From contig CAYJOP010000081.1 of the NCBI GenBank assembly GCA_964371835.1, positions 1-9,380 of the forward strand: DNA of 9,380 nt, read 5' to 3'. The stretch comes from CAYJAD01 sp964371835 (GTDB taxonomy: Bacteria > Desulfobacterota > Desulfovibrionia > Desulfovibrionales > Desulfovibrionaceae). Shown one piece after another: positions 1 through 6,461 of the stretch. Both the position numbers and the translations under genes were made by a program. The notes below the pieces were generated by a model. That model was not told the origin of the DNA and made no database searches. It worked only from the letters and a program-made list of their open reading frames with translations. Each line of letters starts with the position of its first letter. The first letter of the stretch is position 1.

Positions 1-11
1 AACGTGCCTCT

Positions 12-41
12 CTGAACAGCACGCTAAAGCGTGTTGTTCAG
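12..41 (-). terminator. 13-bp hairpin just after the rho stop; possible transcript end
   Basis: CTGAACAGCACGC (12-24) and GCGTGTTGTTCAG (29-41) pair with one imperfect position around a TAAA loop, beginning 10 nt after the rho stop. The imperfect pair would be G·U on the plus strand and A·C in the rho transcript. No T run follows within the 11 bases left in the window (AGAGGCACGTT on the minus strand), so it is not a classic intrinsic terminator. It may protect the mRNA 3' end. Confidence 0.5.
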
Positions 42-51
42 CATCGACTAA

Positions 52-1356
52 TTATTTGCCCATGGCATTTAAGAAGTCTTTATTGCTCTTAGTGCCTCGC
101 ATTTTATCAAGCAAAAATTCCATACTATCAATGGGCGACATGGGTGCAAGTAATTTGCGTAAAATCCATACTCTGTTAAGCACATCATCATTAAGTAATA
201 AATCTTCTTTACGAGTGCCAGTGCGGTTAATATCAATGGCAGGGAAAACACGTTTTTCTGAGAGGTGGCGGTCAAGGTAGATTTCACTATTACCAGTGCC
301 CTTAAACTCCTCAAAAATAACTTCATCCATGCGTGAACCTGTGTCAATAAGCGCTGAGGCTATAATGGTGAGACTTCCGCCTTCTTCCATATTACGCGCA
401 GCACCGAAGAAGCGTTTTGGTCTTTGTAAGGCGTTTGCGTCAAGACCACCAGAAAGTACACGACCTGAAGGTGGTGTGACAGCATTATAAGCACGACCCA
501 AGCGAGTAATTGAGTCTAGTAATATTACAACATCACGTTTGCGCTCAACCAAGCGTTTTGCCTTTTCAAGAACCATTTCGCATACTTGCACATGACGATG
601 CGGTGGTTCATCAAAGGTAGAGCTTATAACTTCTGCTTGTTTAACTGTACGCTCCATATCTGTAACTTCTTCTGGGCGTTCGTCAATAAGGAGAACAATT
701 AAATAGACATCTGGAAAGTTAGCATTAATGGCATTGGCCATGGCTTGTAGAAGAATGGTTTTACCTGTGCGTGGTGGGGCAACAATAAGCCCACGTTGAC
801 CACAGCCAAGGGGTGACATTAAGTCGATTACTCGGTTTGAGAAGCTTTTTTCCCCATTTTCCATGGTGAGCTGGCGGTCAGGGTATATGGGGGTTAAATT
901 ATCAAAAAGGACAAGATTTTTAGCTTGTTCTGGTGGTTCAAAACCGATTTCTGTGACTTTTAGTAAAGCAAAGTAGCGTTCACCTTCCTTTGGGGGCCTG
1001 ATTTGACCAGCCACAATGTCACCTTTGCGCAGTGAAAAACGCCTGATTTGCGAAGGTGAAACATATATATCATCTGGCCCAGGCATATAACTACACAAAG
1101 GTGAGCGTAAAAATCCAAAACCGTCAGGTAGTATTTCCAAAACTCCATCACCGTAAATGGAACCATTTTGTGAAGAACAAGATTGTAATAGAGCAAAAAT
1201 CAGTTCTTGCTTTCGCATGGAGCTTGCATTTTCAAGATTATATTGTTCTGACAACTCCATAAGTTCTGGCATACTCTTGGTTTTAAGTACAGATAAACTT
1301 AGCACGCTTTCAGGGTTAATTGGCTCTTGCTCTGGTGTCTCTTTCTTTTTACGCAT
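52..1356 (-). CDS. rho: Transcription termination factor Rho
   Basis: A hexameric RNA-dependent ATPase/helicase that binds C-rich nascent RNA and ends transcription. The 434-aa protein (E. coli 419) has a short charged N-terminus (1-15), a Rho N-terminal helical domain (about 18-58), and a cold-shock-like RNA-binding domain (about 64-140, with GVLEILPDGFGFLRS and DDIYVSPSQIRRF). The ATPase core follows: Walker A APPRTGKT at 193-200, LLIDERPEEVTDM at 222-234, Walker B VVILLDSITRLGRAYN at 276-291, the Q-loop SGGLDANAL at 302-310, and the C-terminal RVFPAIDINRTGTRKEDLL at 369-387. It is complete, with no missing core motif that I can see. Only a weak GGA lies 5 nt before the ATG. A hairpin follows the stop. 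Confidence 0.98.
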   Translation of the reverse strand: MRKKKETPEQEPINPESVLSLSVLKTKSMPELMELSEQYNLENASSMRKQELIFALLQSCSSQNGSIYGDGVLEILPDGFGFLRSPLCSYMPGPDDIYVSPSQIRRFSLRKGDIVAGQIRPPKEGERYFALLKVTEIGFEPPEQAKNLVLFDNLTPIYPDRQLTMENGEKSFSNRVIDLMSPLGCGQRGLIVAPPRTGKTILLQAMANAINANFPDVYLIVLLIDERPEEVTDMERTVKQAEVISSTFDEPPHRHVQVCEMVLEKAKRLVERKRDVVILLDSITRLGRAYNAVTPPSGRVLSGGLDANALQRPKRFFGAARNMEEGGSLTIIASALIDTGSRMDEVIFEEFKGTGNSEIYLDRHLSEKRVFPAIDINRTGTRKEDLLLNDDVLNRVWILRKLLAPMSPIDSMEFLLDKMRGTKSNKDFLNAMGK

Positions 1357-1637
1357 AAAAATCCATGGGTTATTTGGTGGTTAGAAGGGTGTTTGCCATA
1401 ATATAGATATTACAGCACGCAATTATGCTTACTTCGATGCAATCAATTAATGCACAACATAATATTCAAAAGCCAAGTGCTGCGTGGGTAATGTTAACCA
1501 AGCGTAAAGGGTGGCAAATTTGGAATATTTAGACGAGATTTTGCTCTTGTCGTTGGGCAAAAGTATACCGAAGCAAGAGGAAACTATACTTAAATTACAT
1601 CCATGGCAAGTAAAAAATGGTCAATTTTGATAACCTT
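1357..1637 (-). other. 281-nt carD–rho intergenic region / rho leader
   Basis: The longest gene-free stretch in the window. It is mostly AT-rich and holds candidate promoter boxes near 1562-1609. I see no GC-rich hairpin with a T tail, so carD and rho may also share a transcript. At its rho-proximal end lies a C-rich, G-poor stretch (1367-1396: 13 C and 1 G in the transcript). That region also contains two tiny start-stop frames, MANTLLTTK (1399-1370) and MDFYA (1366-1349, overlapping the rho start), neither with a ribosome site. The length and the C-rich patch recall the rho leader of E. coli, where Rho represses its own gene by early termination. Confidence 0.5.
1583..1609 (-). promoter_or_regulatory. 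Possible weak promoter for rho
   Basis: On the minus strand, TTGCCA (1604-1609) and TATAGT (1583-1588) each match consensus at 5 of 6 positions, but the spacer is only 15 nt. Another -10-like TATACT (1562-1567) lacks a good -35. Either would give rho a leader of about 200 nt, independent of carD. This is only a candidate. Confidence 0.3.
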
Positions 1638-2141
1638 TTAAATTTTTACCAATGCTGGAGGATAGTAAGACATAATTTCTTCACGCACTTCCTCTTCGTC
1701 AAGGTTTAGAGCTTCTGCAATTTCACCAGTAATTAGTAACATTGCTTGCTCTAAAAGCCTTTTTTCGCCAAAGGAAAGCTCCTTGCTTTTTCCTATAAGT
1801 AGAAGTTCTTGTACAACAAGAGCAACTTCTTTTAGGTCAACGCTCTTTAATTTTTCGGTGTATTCCCTATGTCTTCTGTTCCAATTTTGACCTGTATGCA
1901 CGACAATGTCTTCGTCTTTGCAAAGCAGTTCTAAAATTTCTTTTGCAATTTGTGTAGAGATTACAGGACGCAATCCAACATTCACTGCATTTTGAACAGG
2001 AATCATAAGAGTTACATTGTTAGAGATGATGCGAACAATGTAAAATTCACATCGCGCACCGCCTATTTCTTGATGATCAATACTTTCAATTTTACCTACA
2101 CCTTGTGCAGGATATACGACTAACTCATTGGTCTGAAACAT
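1638..2141 (-). CDS. CarD/CdnL-family RNA polymerase-binding transcription regulator
   Basis: CarD/CdnL proteins bind the RNA polymerase beta subunit and stabilise open promoter complexes, often at rRNA promoters. The N-terminal RNA-polymerase-interacting domain spans about 1-65 (ELVVYPAQGVGKIESI, then FYIVRI and MIPVQNAVNVGLRPVI). The C-terminal helical DNA-binding domain follows, with NWNRRHREY at 86-94. Its Trp87 should correspond to the tryptophan that wedges into the upstream edge of the bubble in mycobacterial CarD. SFGEKRLLEQAMLLITGEIA at 123-142 is the usual late helix block. The length of 167 aa is typical of stand-alone CdnL proteins (about 160). It has its own promoter and a good ribosome site, and it precedes rho. 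The family is secure; which promoters it governs is not visible. Confidence 0.93.
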   Translation of the reverse strand: MFQTNELVVYPAQGVGKIESIDHQEIGGARCEFYIVRIISNNVTLMIPVQNAVNVGLRPVISTQIAKEILELLCKDEDIVVHTGQNWNRRHREYTEKLKSVDLKEVALVVQELLLIGKSKELSFGEKRLLEQAMLLITGEIAEALNLDEEEVREEIMSYYPPALVKI

Positions 2142-2147
2142 ACCTAA

Positions 2148-2153
2148 CCTCTC
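2148..2153 (-). promoter_or_regulatory. Ribosome binding site of the CarD-family gene
   Basis: GAGAGG on the minus strand, 6 nt before the ATG at 2141. It is one of the three clear Shine-Dalgarno sites in the window and supports this start. Confidence 0.75.
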
Positions 2154-2201
2154 AGGTTTGGTAGTTATGAGAAGAAGTGTCTATTAAGCTACTGTAACAA
2201 G

Positions 2202-2230
2202 AATATATATGATTTATCAAGTTATGTCCA
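2202..2230 (-). promoter_or_regulatory. Sigma70-type promoter of carD(-rho)
   Basis: On the minus strand, TGGACA (2225-2230) and TATATT (2202-2207) are separated by exactly 17 nt. Each box matches the housekeeping consensus at 5 of 6 positions. Transcription would start near 2195, giving a leader of about 54 nt before carD. It sits in the 139-bp AT-rich gap after pth, the widest gap in the window apart from that before rho. The gap also holds an 8-T run right after the pth stop, but no GC-rich hairpin to make it a terminator. Confidence 0.6.
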
Positions 2231-2280
2231 GTGTTATTTAAATTATTAAATGTAGAAAAAACAAATAATTATAAAAAAAA

Positions 2281-2892
2281 TTAAATAGGTTTAAGACTAA
2301 GGGCAACTTTAGATGCAGTCTTGGTGTCGTCCAAGTAAAATGAGTGTAGAACTTTTATGGAGTTGCGTATTGCCTGCTCAAATAATGGTGCTTGCTCTTT
2401 GCATGGTGTGCTTAAAACCCAACTGCTAACATCTTGCATTTGATGTTCTGGGCGGCCAATGCCAAGGCGTAAACGGTGAAAGTCAGGCGTGCCAAGATGT
2501 TGATTGATGGATTTCAAACCATTATGTCCAGCATTTCCGCCACCTGTTTTAAAACGCAGCTCACCAACCTTAATGTCAAGTTCATCATGTAGCACCACTA
2601 AATTAGCAGGCTTAAGCTTATGCCAAGCAAGCAGTGGTTGCACGCATTCTCCGCTTAAATTCATAAAAGTTAGCGGTTTAGCTAACAACCACCAGCCAGA
2701 GATTTGTGGCGCATCATCAAAGAGTCTACAGCGCCATAGTTCGCATTTAAATTTTGAGCCAGACATGCTTTCAACTTGCGCGCCAACATTGTCTAATATG
2801 TAATCAACAAGGGCAAAGCCTAGATTGTGACGTGTTCCAACATATTTTGGGCCTGGATTACCAAGTCCTACGAGAATTCCTTTATATTCCAT
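2281..2892 (-). CDS. pth: Peptidyl-tRNA hydrolase
   Basis: Releases peptide from peptidyl-tRNA that has dropped off the ribosome, recycling tRNA in the cytoplasm. Numbered from the chosen Met at 2892, the product has 203 aa (E. coli 194). It shows GLGNPGPKY at 9-17 with Asn12, TRHNLGF with catalytic His22, KPLTFMNLSGE with Asn78, LHDELD with Asp103, and GGGNAGHNGLKSI at 117-129 with Asn120. These cover the known active-site set. An in-frame ATG at 2946 would add 18 residues (MRRTRFAFIH...), lie inside the hydrolase gene and precede the conserved start, so I reject it. The chosen ATG follows the hydrolase stop by 2 nt and has no strong Shine-Dalgarno, so it may depend on ribosomes finishing the hydrolase gene. 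Confidence 0.96.
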   Translation of the reverse strand: MEYKGILVGLGNPGPKYVGTRHNLGFALVDYILDNVGAQVESMSGSKFKCELWRCRLFDDAPQISGWWLLAKPLTFMNLSGECVQPLLAWHKLKPANLVVLHDELDIKVGELRFKTGGGNAGHNGLKSINQHLGTPDFHRLRLGIGRPEHQMQDVSSWVLSTPCKEQAPLFEQAIRNSIKVLHSFYLDDTKTASKVALSLKPI

Positions 2893-2894
2893 AA

Positions 2895-3791
2895 TTATTC
2901 TGCATGCTTTTTTGTAATGTATAAAGGCAAACCTAGTCCGGCGCAATGCTCAGCAATATATGCTGCAATGTGCTTTGCATAGTATTTACTGGTTGCTGCT
3001 AAATGCCCACCGGCTTCTATGATAATTAATTTTTTTTGGACAGCTTCAATTTCATCAAGTGTGTCATTCATCATTTTTAGAGGAAAAAGCATATCATCCT
3101 TTGCTGTAATTAAAAATACTGGGCAAGAAATTTTTCCATTTTTGCTACTTAAATCTTTTACAAAAAGGCTATAAAGAAAGCTAAGTGGGTAGGTGCTTCT
3201 ACATTCACCACGCGGAGCATTAACTTTATAAGCATTTGCAATAACATTTTTTATTGACAGATATGCAAAAAAAGGGATTGGTAAGCGTGGCATTATGTAA
3301 GATAGTTTTTTAAGTATTTTTAATATCTTATTTCTGTATGCTCGCAAAGATTTAAAATGTGTTACTTCTATGGAGTCCTCACGGTGCATAAGTAAGGTGC
3401 AAATAGGAAAACAAGCAGAAATATCATTATTATTCATAGAATGGGCCAAGGCCAAAATGCCACCTTGACTGTGACCACAAATAACAATAGGACCAGAAAA
3501 ATTATCTTTGACCCAGTTTTGTGCATCCAAACCGTTTTGCAATATGTCGTCAAAAACAAAACTTTTTTTATTTTTAGAGCTTTTTCCATGCGCCAAGGGG
3601 CTTATGGCAACCACATTACAACCATAATTATATAAAGCGATTAAAAGTTCAGGGTACATGGCAGGTGTTGCCATGGTTCCAGGATAAAATAGCACAGTCA
3701 CTGCTTGTGAATGTCTTTTTAACACTGAAAGAACAATGGGAACTTGAGATTTAATATGTACAATGCAAGGGGTGGGATAATTTTTAGACAT
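2895..3791 (-). CDS. Alpha/beta hydrolase (serine hydrolase, lysophospholipase/esterase-like), substrate unknown
   Basis: A 298-aa cytoplasmic-looking alpha/beta hydrolase with no signal peptide or membrane segment that I can see. The nucleophile elbow is GHSQGG (Ser108). The acid is probably Asp232 or Asp233 in LITAKDD, and the catalytic histidine His263 in EAGGHLA. The N-terminal strand and oxyanion region read LFYPGTMATP (34-43), with AHGKSS at 67-72. Residues about 140-210 would form the lid. The substrate cannot be told; esterase, lysophospholipase and acyltransferase-like roles all fit. The ATG has no recognisable Shine-Dalgarno and lies 9 nt after a strong hairpin. The stop is 2 nt before the pth ATG, which suggests coupling. 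The gene looks clearly AT-richer than its neighbours, and it interrupts a rplY–pth neighbourhood I remember as adjacent in Desulfovibrio. It may be a later insertion or a lineage-specific gene. Confidence 0.85.
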   Translation of the reverse strand: MSKNYPTPCIVHIKSQVPIVLSVLKRHSQAVTVLFYPGTMATPAMYPELLIALYNYGCNVVAISPLAHGKSSKNKKSFVFDDILQNGLDAQNWVKDNFSGPIVICGHSQGGILALAHSMNNNDISACFPICTLLMHREDSIEVTHFKSLRAYRNKILKILKKLSYIMPRLPIPFFAYLSIKNVIANAYKVNAPRGECRSTYPLSFLYSLFVKDLSSKNGKISCPVFLITAKDDMLFPLKMMNDTLDEIEAVQKKLIIIEAGGHLAATSKYYAKHIAAYIAEHCAGLGLPLYITKKHAE

Positions 3792-3800
3792 GTTATTATA

Positions 3801-3833
3801 AAGCAGCCGACTCTCATAGAAAATCGGCTGCTT
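3801..3833. terminator. Strong 10-bp hairpin between rplY and the hydrolase; terminator-like
   Basis: AAGCAGCCGA (3801-3810) and TCGGCTGCTT (3824-3833) are perfect inverted arms around a 13-nt loop. On the plus strand the hairpin is followed by AGTTTTT, a classic intrinsic-terminator tail, but no plus-strand gene leads into it. On the minus strand, where the genes lie, it is followed by the poorer tail TATAATAAC and then, 9 nt after the stem, by the hydrolase ATG. It may be a bidirectional or partial terminator that ends most rplY transcription, or a structure limiting hydrolase translation. The hairpin is certain from the sequence; its role is inferred. Confidence 0.6.
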
Positions 3834-3857
3834 AGTTTTTAATATAATGCGCTTAAA

Positions 3858-4487
3858 TTATTCAGCGGCTGCTGAAGACTCAGCTGCTTCTGCTCCGCCT
3901 TCTTCGTCAGTTTCAACTTCAGCAGATTTTGAAACTACTGACACAACAGCAAAGTTTTGGTCATATTGAGCTTGAACACCACTTGGTAATTCAATGTCAG
4001 CTACACGAACAGAGGCATTAAGGTCCATTTCGGAAACATCAAGTGTAATCTTTTTAGGAATATCAGATGGTTTGCCTAAAAGTAGTAAACGCTCACGATA
4101 AGTTTCAAGTTTACCACCAAGCTTTACGCCCTTTGGAGTGCCAACAAAATCAATGGCAACAGTAACTTTAACTTCCTTATCTAAGTCTACGCCGTAGAAG
4201 TCAATGTGTGTGAATTGATTTTTATATGGGTGGCGTTGCACATCCCAAATCATTACTGGGTGTGTGCTTTTTTTGCCATTGTCTTCAATTTCAAGGCTAA
4301 ATACAGTTGTACGGCCCATTTTATCATACATTTTTTGCAAAGGTAACTCAGAAACTTGCACAGCAATGTTGGTGCCTTCGGCAGAATAGAAAACGCCAGG
4401 AACCATTTTTGAAGTACGAAGGCGACGGTTTGGACCTTTGCCAAATTGATCGCGTTTTTGAACGGAAAGTGTTTTTTCAGTGGACAT
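3858..4487 (-). CDS. rplY: 50S ribosomal protein L25, long CTC/TL5 form
   Basis: L25 binds 5S rRNA in the large subunit; long CTC forms are also described as general stress proteins. The 209-aa product has an N-terminal L25 domain (about 4-92, with RDQFGKGPNRRLR, VPGVFYS and HPVMIWDVQRHPYKNQFTHIDF). A TL5/CTC beta domain follows (about 95-185, with GTPKGVKLGGKLE and LDVSEMDLNASVRVADI). The protein ends in an acidic Ala/Glu-rich tail of about 20 residues. A longer reading from a GTG at 4496 is possible, but that GTG overlaps the Shine-Dalgarno TAAGGAG, which sits 8 nt before the ATG at 4487; I therefore choose the ATG. It lies between prs and an AT-rich hydrolase gene. Confidence 0.95.
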   Translation of the reverse strand: MSTEKTLSVQKRDQFGKGPNRRLRTSKMVPGVFYSAEGTNIAVQVSELPLQKMYDKMGRTTVFSLEIEDNGKKSTHPVMIWDVQRHPYKNQFTHIDFYGVDLDKEVKVTVAIDFVGTPKGVKLGGKLETYRERLLLLGKPSDIPKKITLDVSEMDLNASVRVADIELPSGVQAQYDQNFAVVSVVSKSAEVETDEEGGAEAAESSAAAE

Positions 4488-4495
4488 ATTTGTCA

Positions 4496-4502
4496 CTCCT
4501 TA
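4496..4502 (-). promoter_or_regulatory. Ribosome binding site of rplY that decides its start
   Basis: TAAGGAG on the minus strand, 8 nt before the ATG at 4487. An upstream in-frame GTG (4494-4496) shares its first base with the last G of this site and so cannot be the start served by it. Confidence 0.8.
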
Positions 4503-4530
4503 GAGAAGTTCCGCTTAAATGCGGTAAATT

Positions 4531-5475
4531 TTATACAAAAAGTACGCTGACCGAAGATCCAGTATGGATATTATGAATGGTCTTTCCAAGTAACGAGGCC
4601 ACAGAGGCAACATGTAACTTAGTGCAGCGTGACGCTTTATCCCTTAGTGGTATCGTGTCAGTTACGATTACTTTTAACAGTGCTTCGGTGGCGTTAATTC
4701 TTTCAATGGCTGGGCCAGAAAGTACACCGTGAGCAGCACATGCTACAACTTCACGAGCACCTGCTTCATGAAGTACTTCTGCGCCAGCACAGAGAGTGCC
4801 AGCTGTATCAATCATATCATCAACAATAATTGCTATTTTATCTTCAACGCTGCCAATTACATGCATTGCTTTGGCCTGATTTGGAGCATCACGACGTTTG
4901 TCTATGATGGCAAGGCCTGCATTTAAGCGTTTTGCATAGGCTCTTGCTCTTTCCACACCGCCTGCATCTGGTGAAACAACGACAATATCTTCTTGTGGAT
5001 ATTGGCGCAAATGTTCAAGCATCACAGGAACGCAAAATAAATTGTCCACTGGACAATCAAAAAATCCTTGAATTTGGCCTGCATGCAGGTCAATGGTTAC
5101 AACACGTTGTGCTCCTGCTCTTTGCAAAAAGTCGGCAATCAACTTTGCACTAATGGGAGCGCGTGGGCTAACCTTTCTATCTTGTCGTGCATAACCATAG
5201 TAGGGCACAACAGCTGTAATCCTCGCAGCACTGGCCCTTTTTAGGGCATCAAGCATGAGGCATAATTCAACAATATTGTCATTTACCGGTGAGCATGTGG
5301 GCTGAATTACAAATACATCATCACCACGAATGTTGTCACCAATTTCAATTCTAATTTCACCGTCACTAAAGTTTGTTGTTAGTGATGGTGTAAGTTGGCA
5401 GCCAAGGTGATCACAAATTGCTTGAGCAAGTTCATGGTTGGCAGAGCCTGTGACAATTCGTAAATTATTAAACAT
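4531..5475 (-). CDS. prs: Ribose-phosphate pyrophosphokinase (PRPP synthetase)
   Basis: Makes PRPP from ribose 5-phosphate and ATP, feeding purine, pyrimidine, histidine, tryptophan and NAD synthesis in the cytoplasm. Class I features are in order: FSDGEIRIEI at 36-45; the ATP-site YYGYARQDRK at 92-101; DLHAGQIQGFFD at 129-140 with His131; a flexible-loop KRR at 193-195; and the PRPP-binding loop VDDMIDTAGT at 218-227. The C-terminus (HTGSSVSVLFV) is typical. The length of 314 aa matches the family (about 310-320), and no key residue seems missing. The ATG lacks a clear Shine-Dalgarno. The gene follows tRNA-Gln and precedes rplY by 43 nt, an order that I recall from Desulfovibrio-type genomes and that suggests co-transcription. 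Confidence 0.98.
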   Translation of the reverse strand: MFNNLRIVTGSANHELAQAICDHLGCQLTPSLTTNFSDGEIRIEIGDNIRGDDVFVIQPTCSPVNDNIVELCLMLDALKRASAARITAVVPYYGYARQDRKVSPRAPISAKLIADFLQRAGAQRVVTIDLHAGQIQGFFDCPVDNLFCVPVMLEHLRQYPQEDIVVVSPDAGGVERARAYAKRLNAGLAIIDKRRDAPNQAKAMHVIGSVEDKIAIIVDDMIDTAGTLCAGAEVLHEAGAREVVACAAHGVLSGPAIERINATEALLKVIVTDTIPLRDKASRCTKLHVASVASLLGKTIHNIHTGSSVSVLFV

Positions 5476-5514
5476 AGTAAATTTTTATGACTCACAGGTG
5501 AAATAAAATAAAAT

Positions 5515-5589
5515 TGGCAGGGGTGGAAGGGTTCGAACCCTCGAATGACTGGACCAAAACCAGTTGCCTTACCACTTGGCCACACCCCT
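5515..5589 (-). tRNA. tRNA-Gln (anticodon UUG), CCA encoded
   Basis: Read by eye as a complete 75-nt cloverleaf. The acceptor arm AGGGGTG pairs fully with CACCCCT, followed by discriminator G and an encoded CCA at 5515-5517. The D arm is GCCAAGTGGTAAGGC. The anticodon stem ACTGG/CCAGT encloses the loop TTTTGGT, with anticodon TTG, reading CAA. The T arm carries GGTTCGAACC. The overall shape matches E. coli tRNA-Gln. It sits between ispE (3-nt gap) and prs (39-nt gap) on the same strand. I see no convincing promoter of its own and no hairpin terminator after it, so it is probably cut from a longer transcript by RNase P and 3' nucleases. Confidence 0.97.
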
Positions 5590-5592
5590 GCA

Positions 5593-6459
5593 TCACAATG
5601 TAGAAATAAAAACTCTATACCCTTGATGCTCAATGCTCTGTGCTGCTTTAGCAGCTCTTGCTTCACTTGCAAAAACGCCAACCATGGTTGAACCGCTACC
5701 GCTCATGACAGCAATTTCAGCTCCTGCCTTATACAATGAATCCTTAATTTGAGCAAGCTCTGTGTACTTAGAAAAAATCACAGCTTCAAAGTCATTGCCC
5801 AGCTCTCGAATTGCATTTACAGAACAAGAGAAAGAGTGTTTATCCTTGTGTGGGTATTTTGTCAAGTCTTGAGTGCAAAAAATATTTTTTTGAGCTTTAT
5901 CAAAAGCTGCATATGCCGCTGGAGTAGAAATATGAATGTTGGGGCATACAAGTAATATGCTCTTATTTTTAAATAAATTTTCTATGGGATCTATAATTTC
6001 GCCAATGCCTTGAACTCTTGCTGGTGAATTTTGTAAAAAAAATGGAACATCAGCTCCGACACAGAGAGCAATTTTTTGCAACTCAGCATGGCTCAAAGGG
6101 TGTTTTGCATTGCCATTACACCATTTTAATACGCAAGCTGCATCGCTGCTACCACCACCAAGTCCTGCGCCATGTGGTATAGATTTATTTAAATGTATAT
6201 GCACCCCCATATGCAAGGGGCAAACCTTCGTAAATGCAAGGTATGCACGAGTTAAGGTATTGTCTGTTAAATTAATATCATCAAGATTGCAGCTAATGGT
6301 TATGCCGTGGTTTTCTGGTTTTTTTTCAAACTCTAAAGTGTCATATGGTGAGTTAAGTGGCAAAAACAATGAATCTAAAAGATGATACCCATCATTTCGA
6401 ACCCCTGTAATTTTAAGAAAAAGGTTCACTTTGCAACCAGCATATTGAGTTTCAATCAT
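5593..6459 (-). CDS. ispE: 4-diphosphocytidyl-2-C-methyl-D-erythritol kinase
   Basis: This GHMP-family kinase phosphorylates CDP-methylerythritol in the non-mevalonate (MEP) route to isoprenoids; it is cytoplasmic and ATP-dependent. Lys10 in CKVNLFL and Asp137 in GADVPFF match the catalytic residues of E. coli IspE. The glycine-rich ATP loop PHGAGLGGGSSDAA lies at 95-108, and the C-terminal GHMP motif MSGSGST at 252-258. GYHLLDS at 24-30 is the usual substrate-side motif. The length of 288 aa is typical. The ATG is only 2 nt after the hslV stop and has no strong Shine-Dalgarno, suggesting translational coupling to hslV. The TGA stop lies 3 nt before the first base of tRNA-Gln, so the end of this mRNA must be freed when the tRNA 5' end is processed. 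Confidence 0.97.
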   Translation of the reverse strand: MIETQYAGCKVNLFLKITGVRNDGYHLLDSLFLPLNSPYDTLEFEKKPENHGITISCNLDDINLTDNTLTRAYLAFTKVCPLHMGVHIHLNKSIPHGAGLGGGSSDAACVLKWCNGNAKHPLSHAELQKIALCVGADVPFFLQNSPARVQGIGEIIDPIENLFKNKSILLVCPNIHISTPAAYAAFDKAQKNIFCTQDLTKYPHKDKHSFSCSVNAIRELGNDFEAVIFSKYTELAQIKDSLYKAGAEIAVMSGSGSTMVGVFASEARAAKAAQSIEHQGYRVFISTL

Positions 6460-6461
6460 TT

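Noticed and set aside
2231..2283. Intrinsic terminator after pth, suggested by an 8-T run
   Set aside because: There is no GC-containing hairpin before the T run; the surrounding sequence is simply AT-rich.
2504..2803. Plus-strand 99-codon open frame
   Set aside because: It is the shadow of pth on the opposite strand, has no recognisable protein features, and all supported genes are on the minus strand.
2281..2946. pth with an 18-residue N-terminal extension from an ATG at 2946
   Set aside because: The extension lies inside the hydrolase gene and precedes MEYKGILVGLGNPG, the normal family start; it resembles nothing in Pth.
5590..5660. Promoter for tRNA-Gln inside the ispE 3' end (TATAGA, TTGAGC)
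   Set aside because: The -10-like TATAGA has no acceptable -35 at proper spacing, and TTGAGC leads only to a weak TTTATT.
5379..5681. Minus-strand 100-codon open frame running through tRNA-Gln
   Set aside because: It translates the tRNA (GVWPSGKATGF...), a common false protein, and overlaps prs and ispE in another frame.
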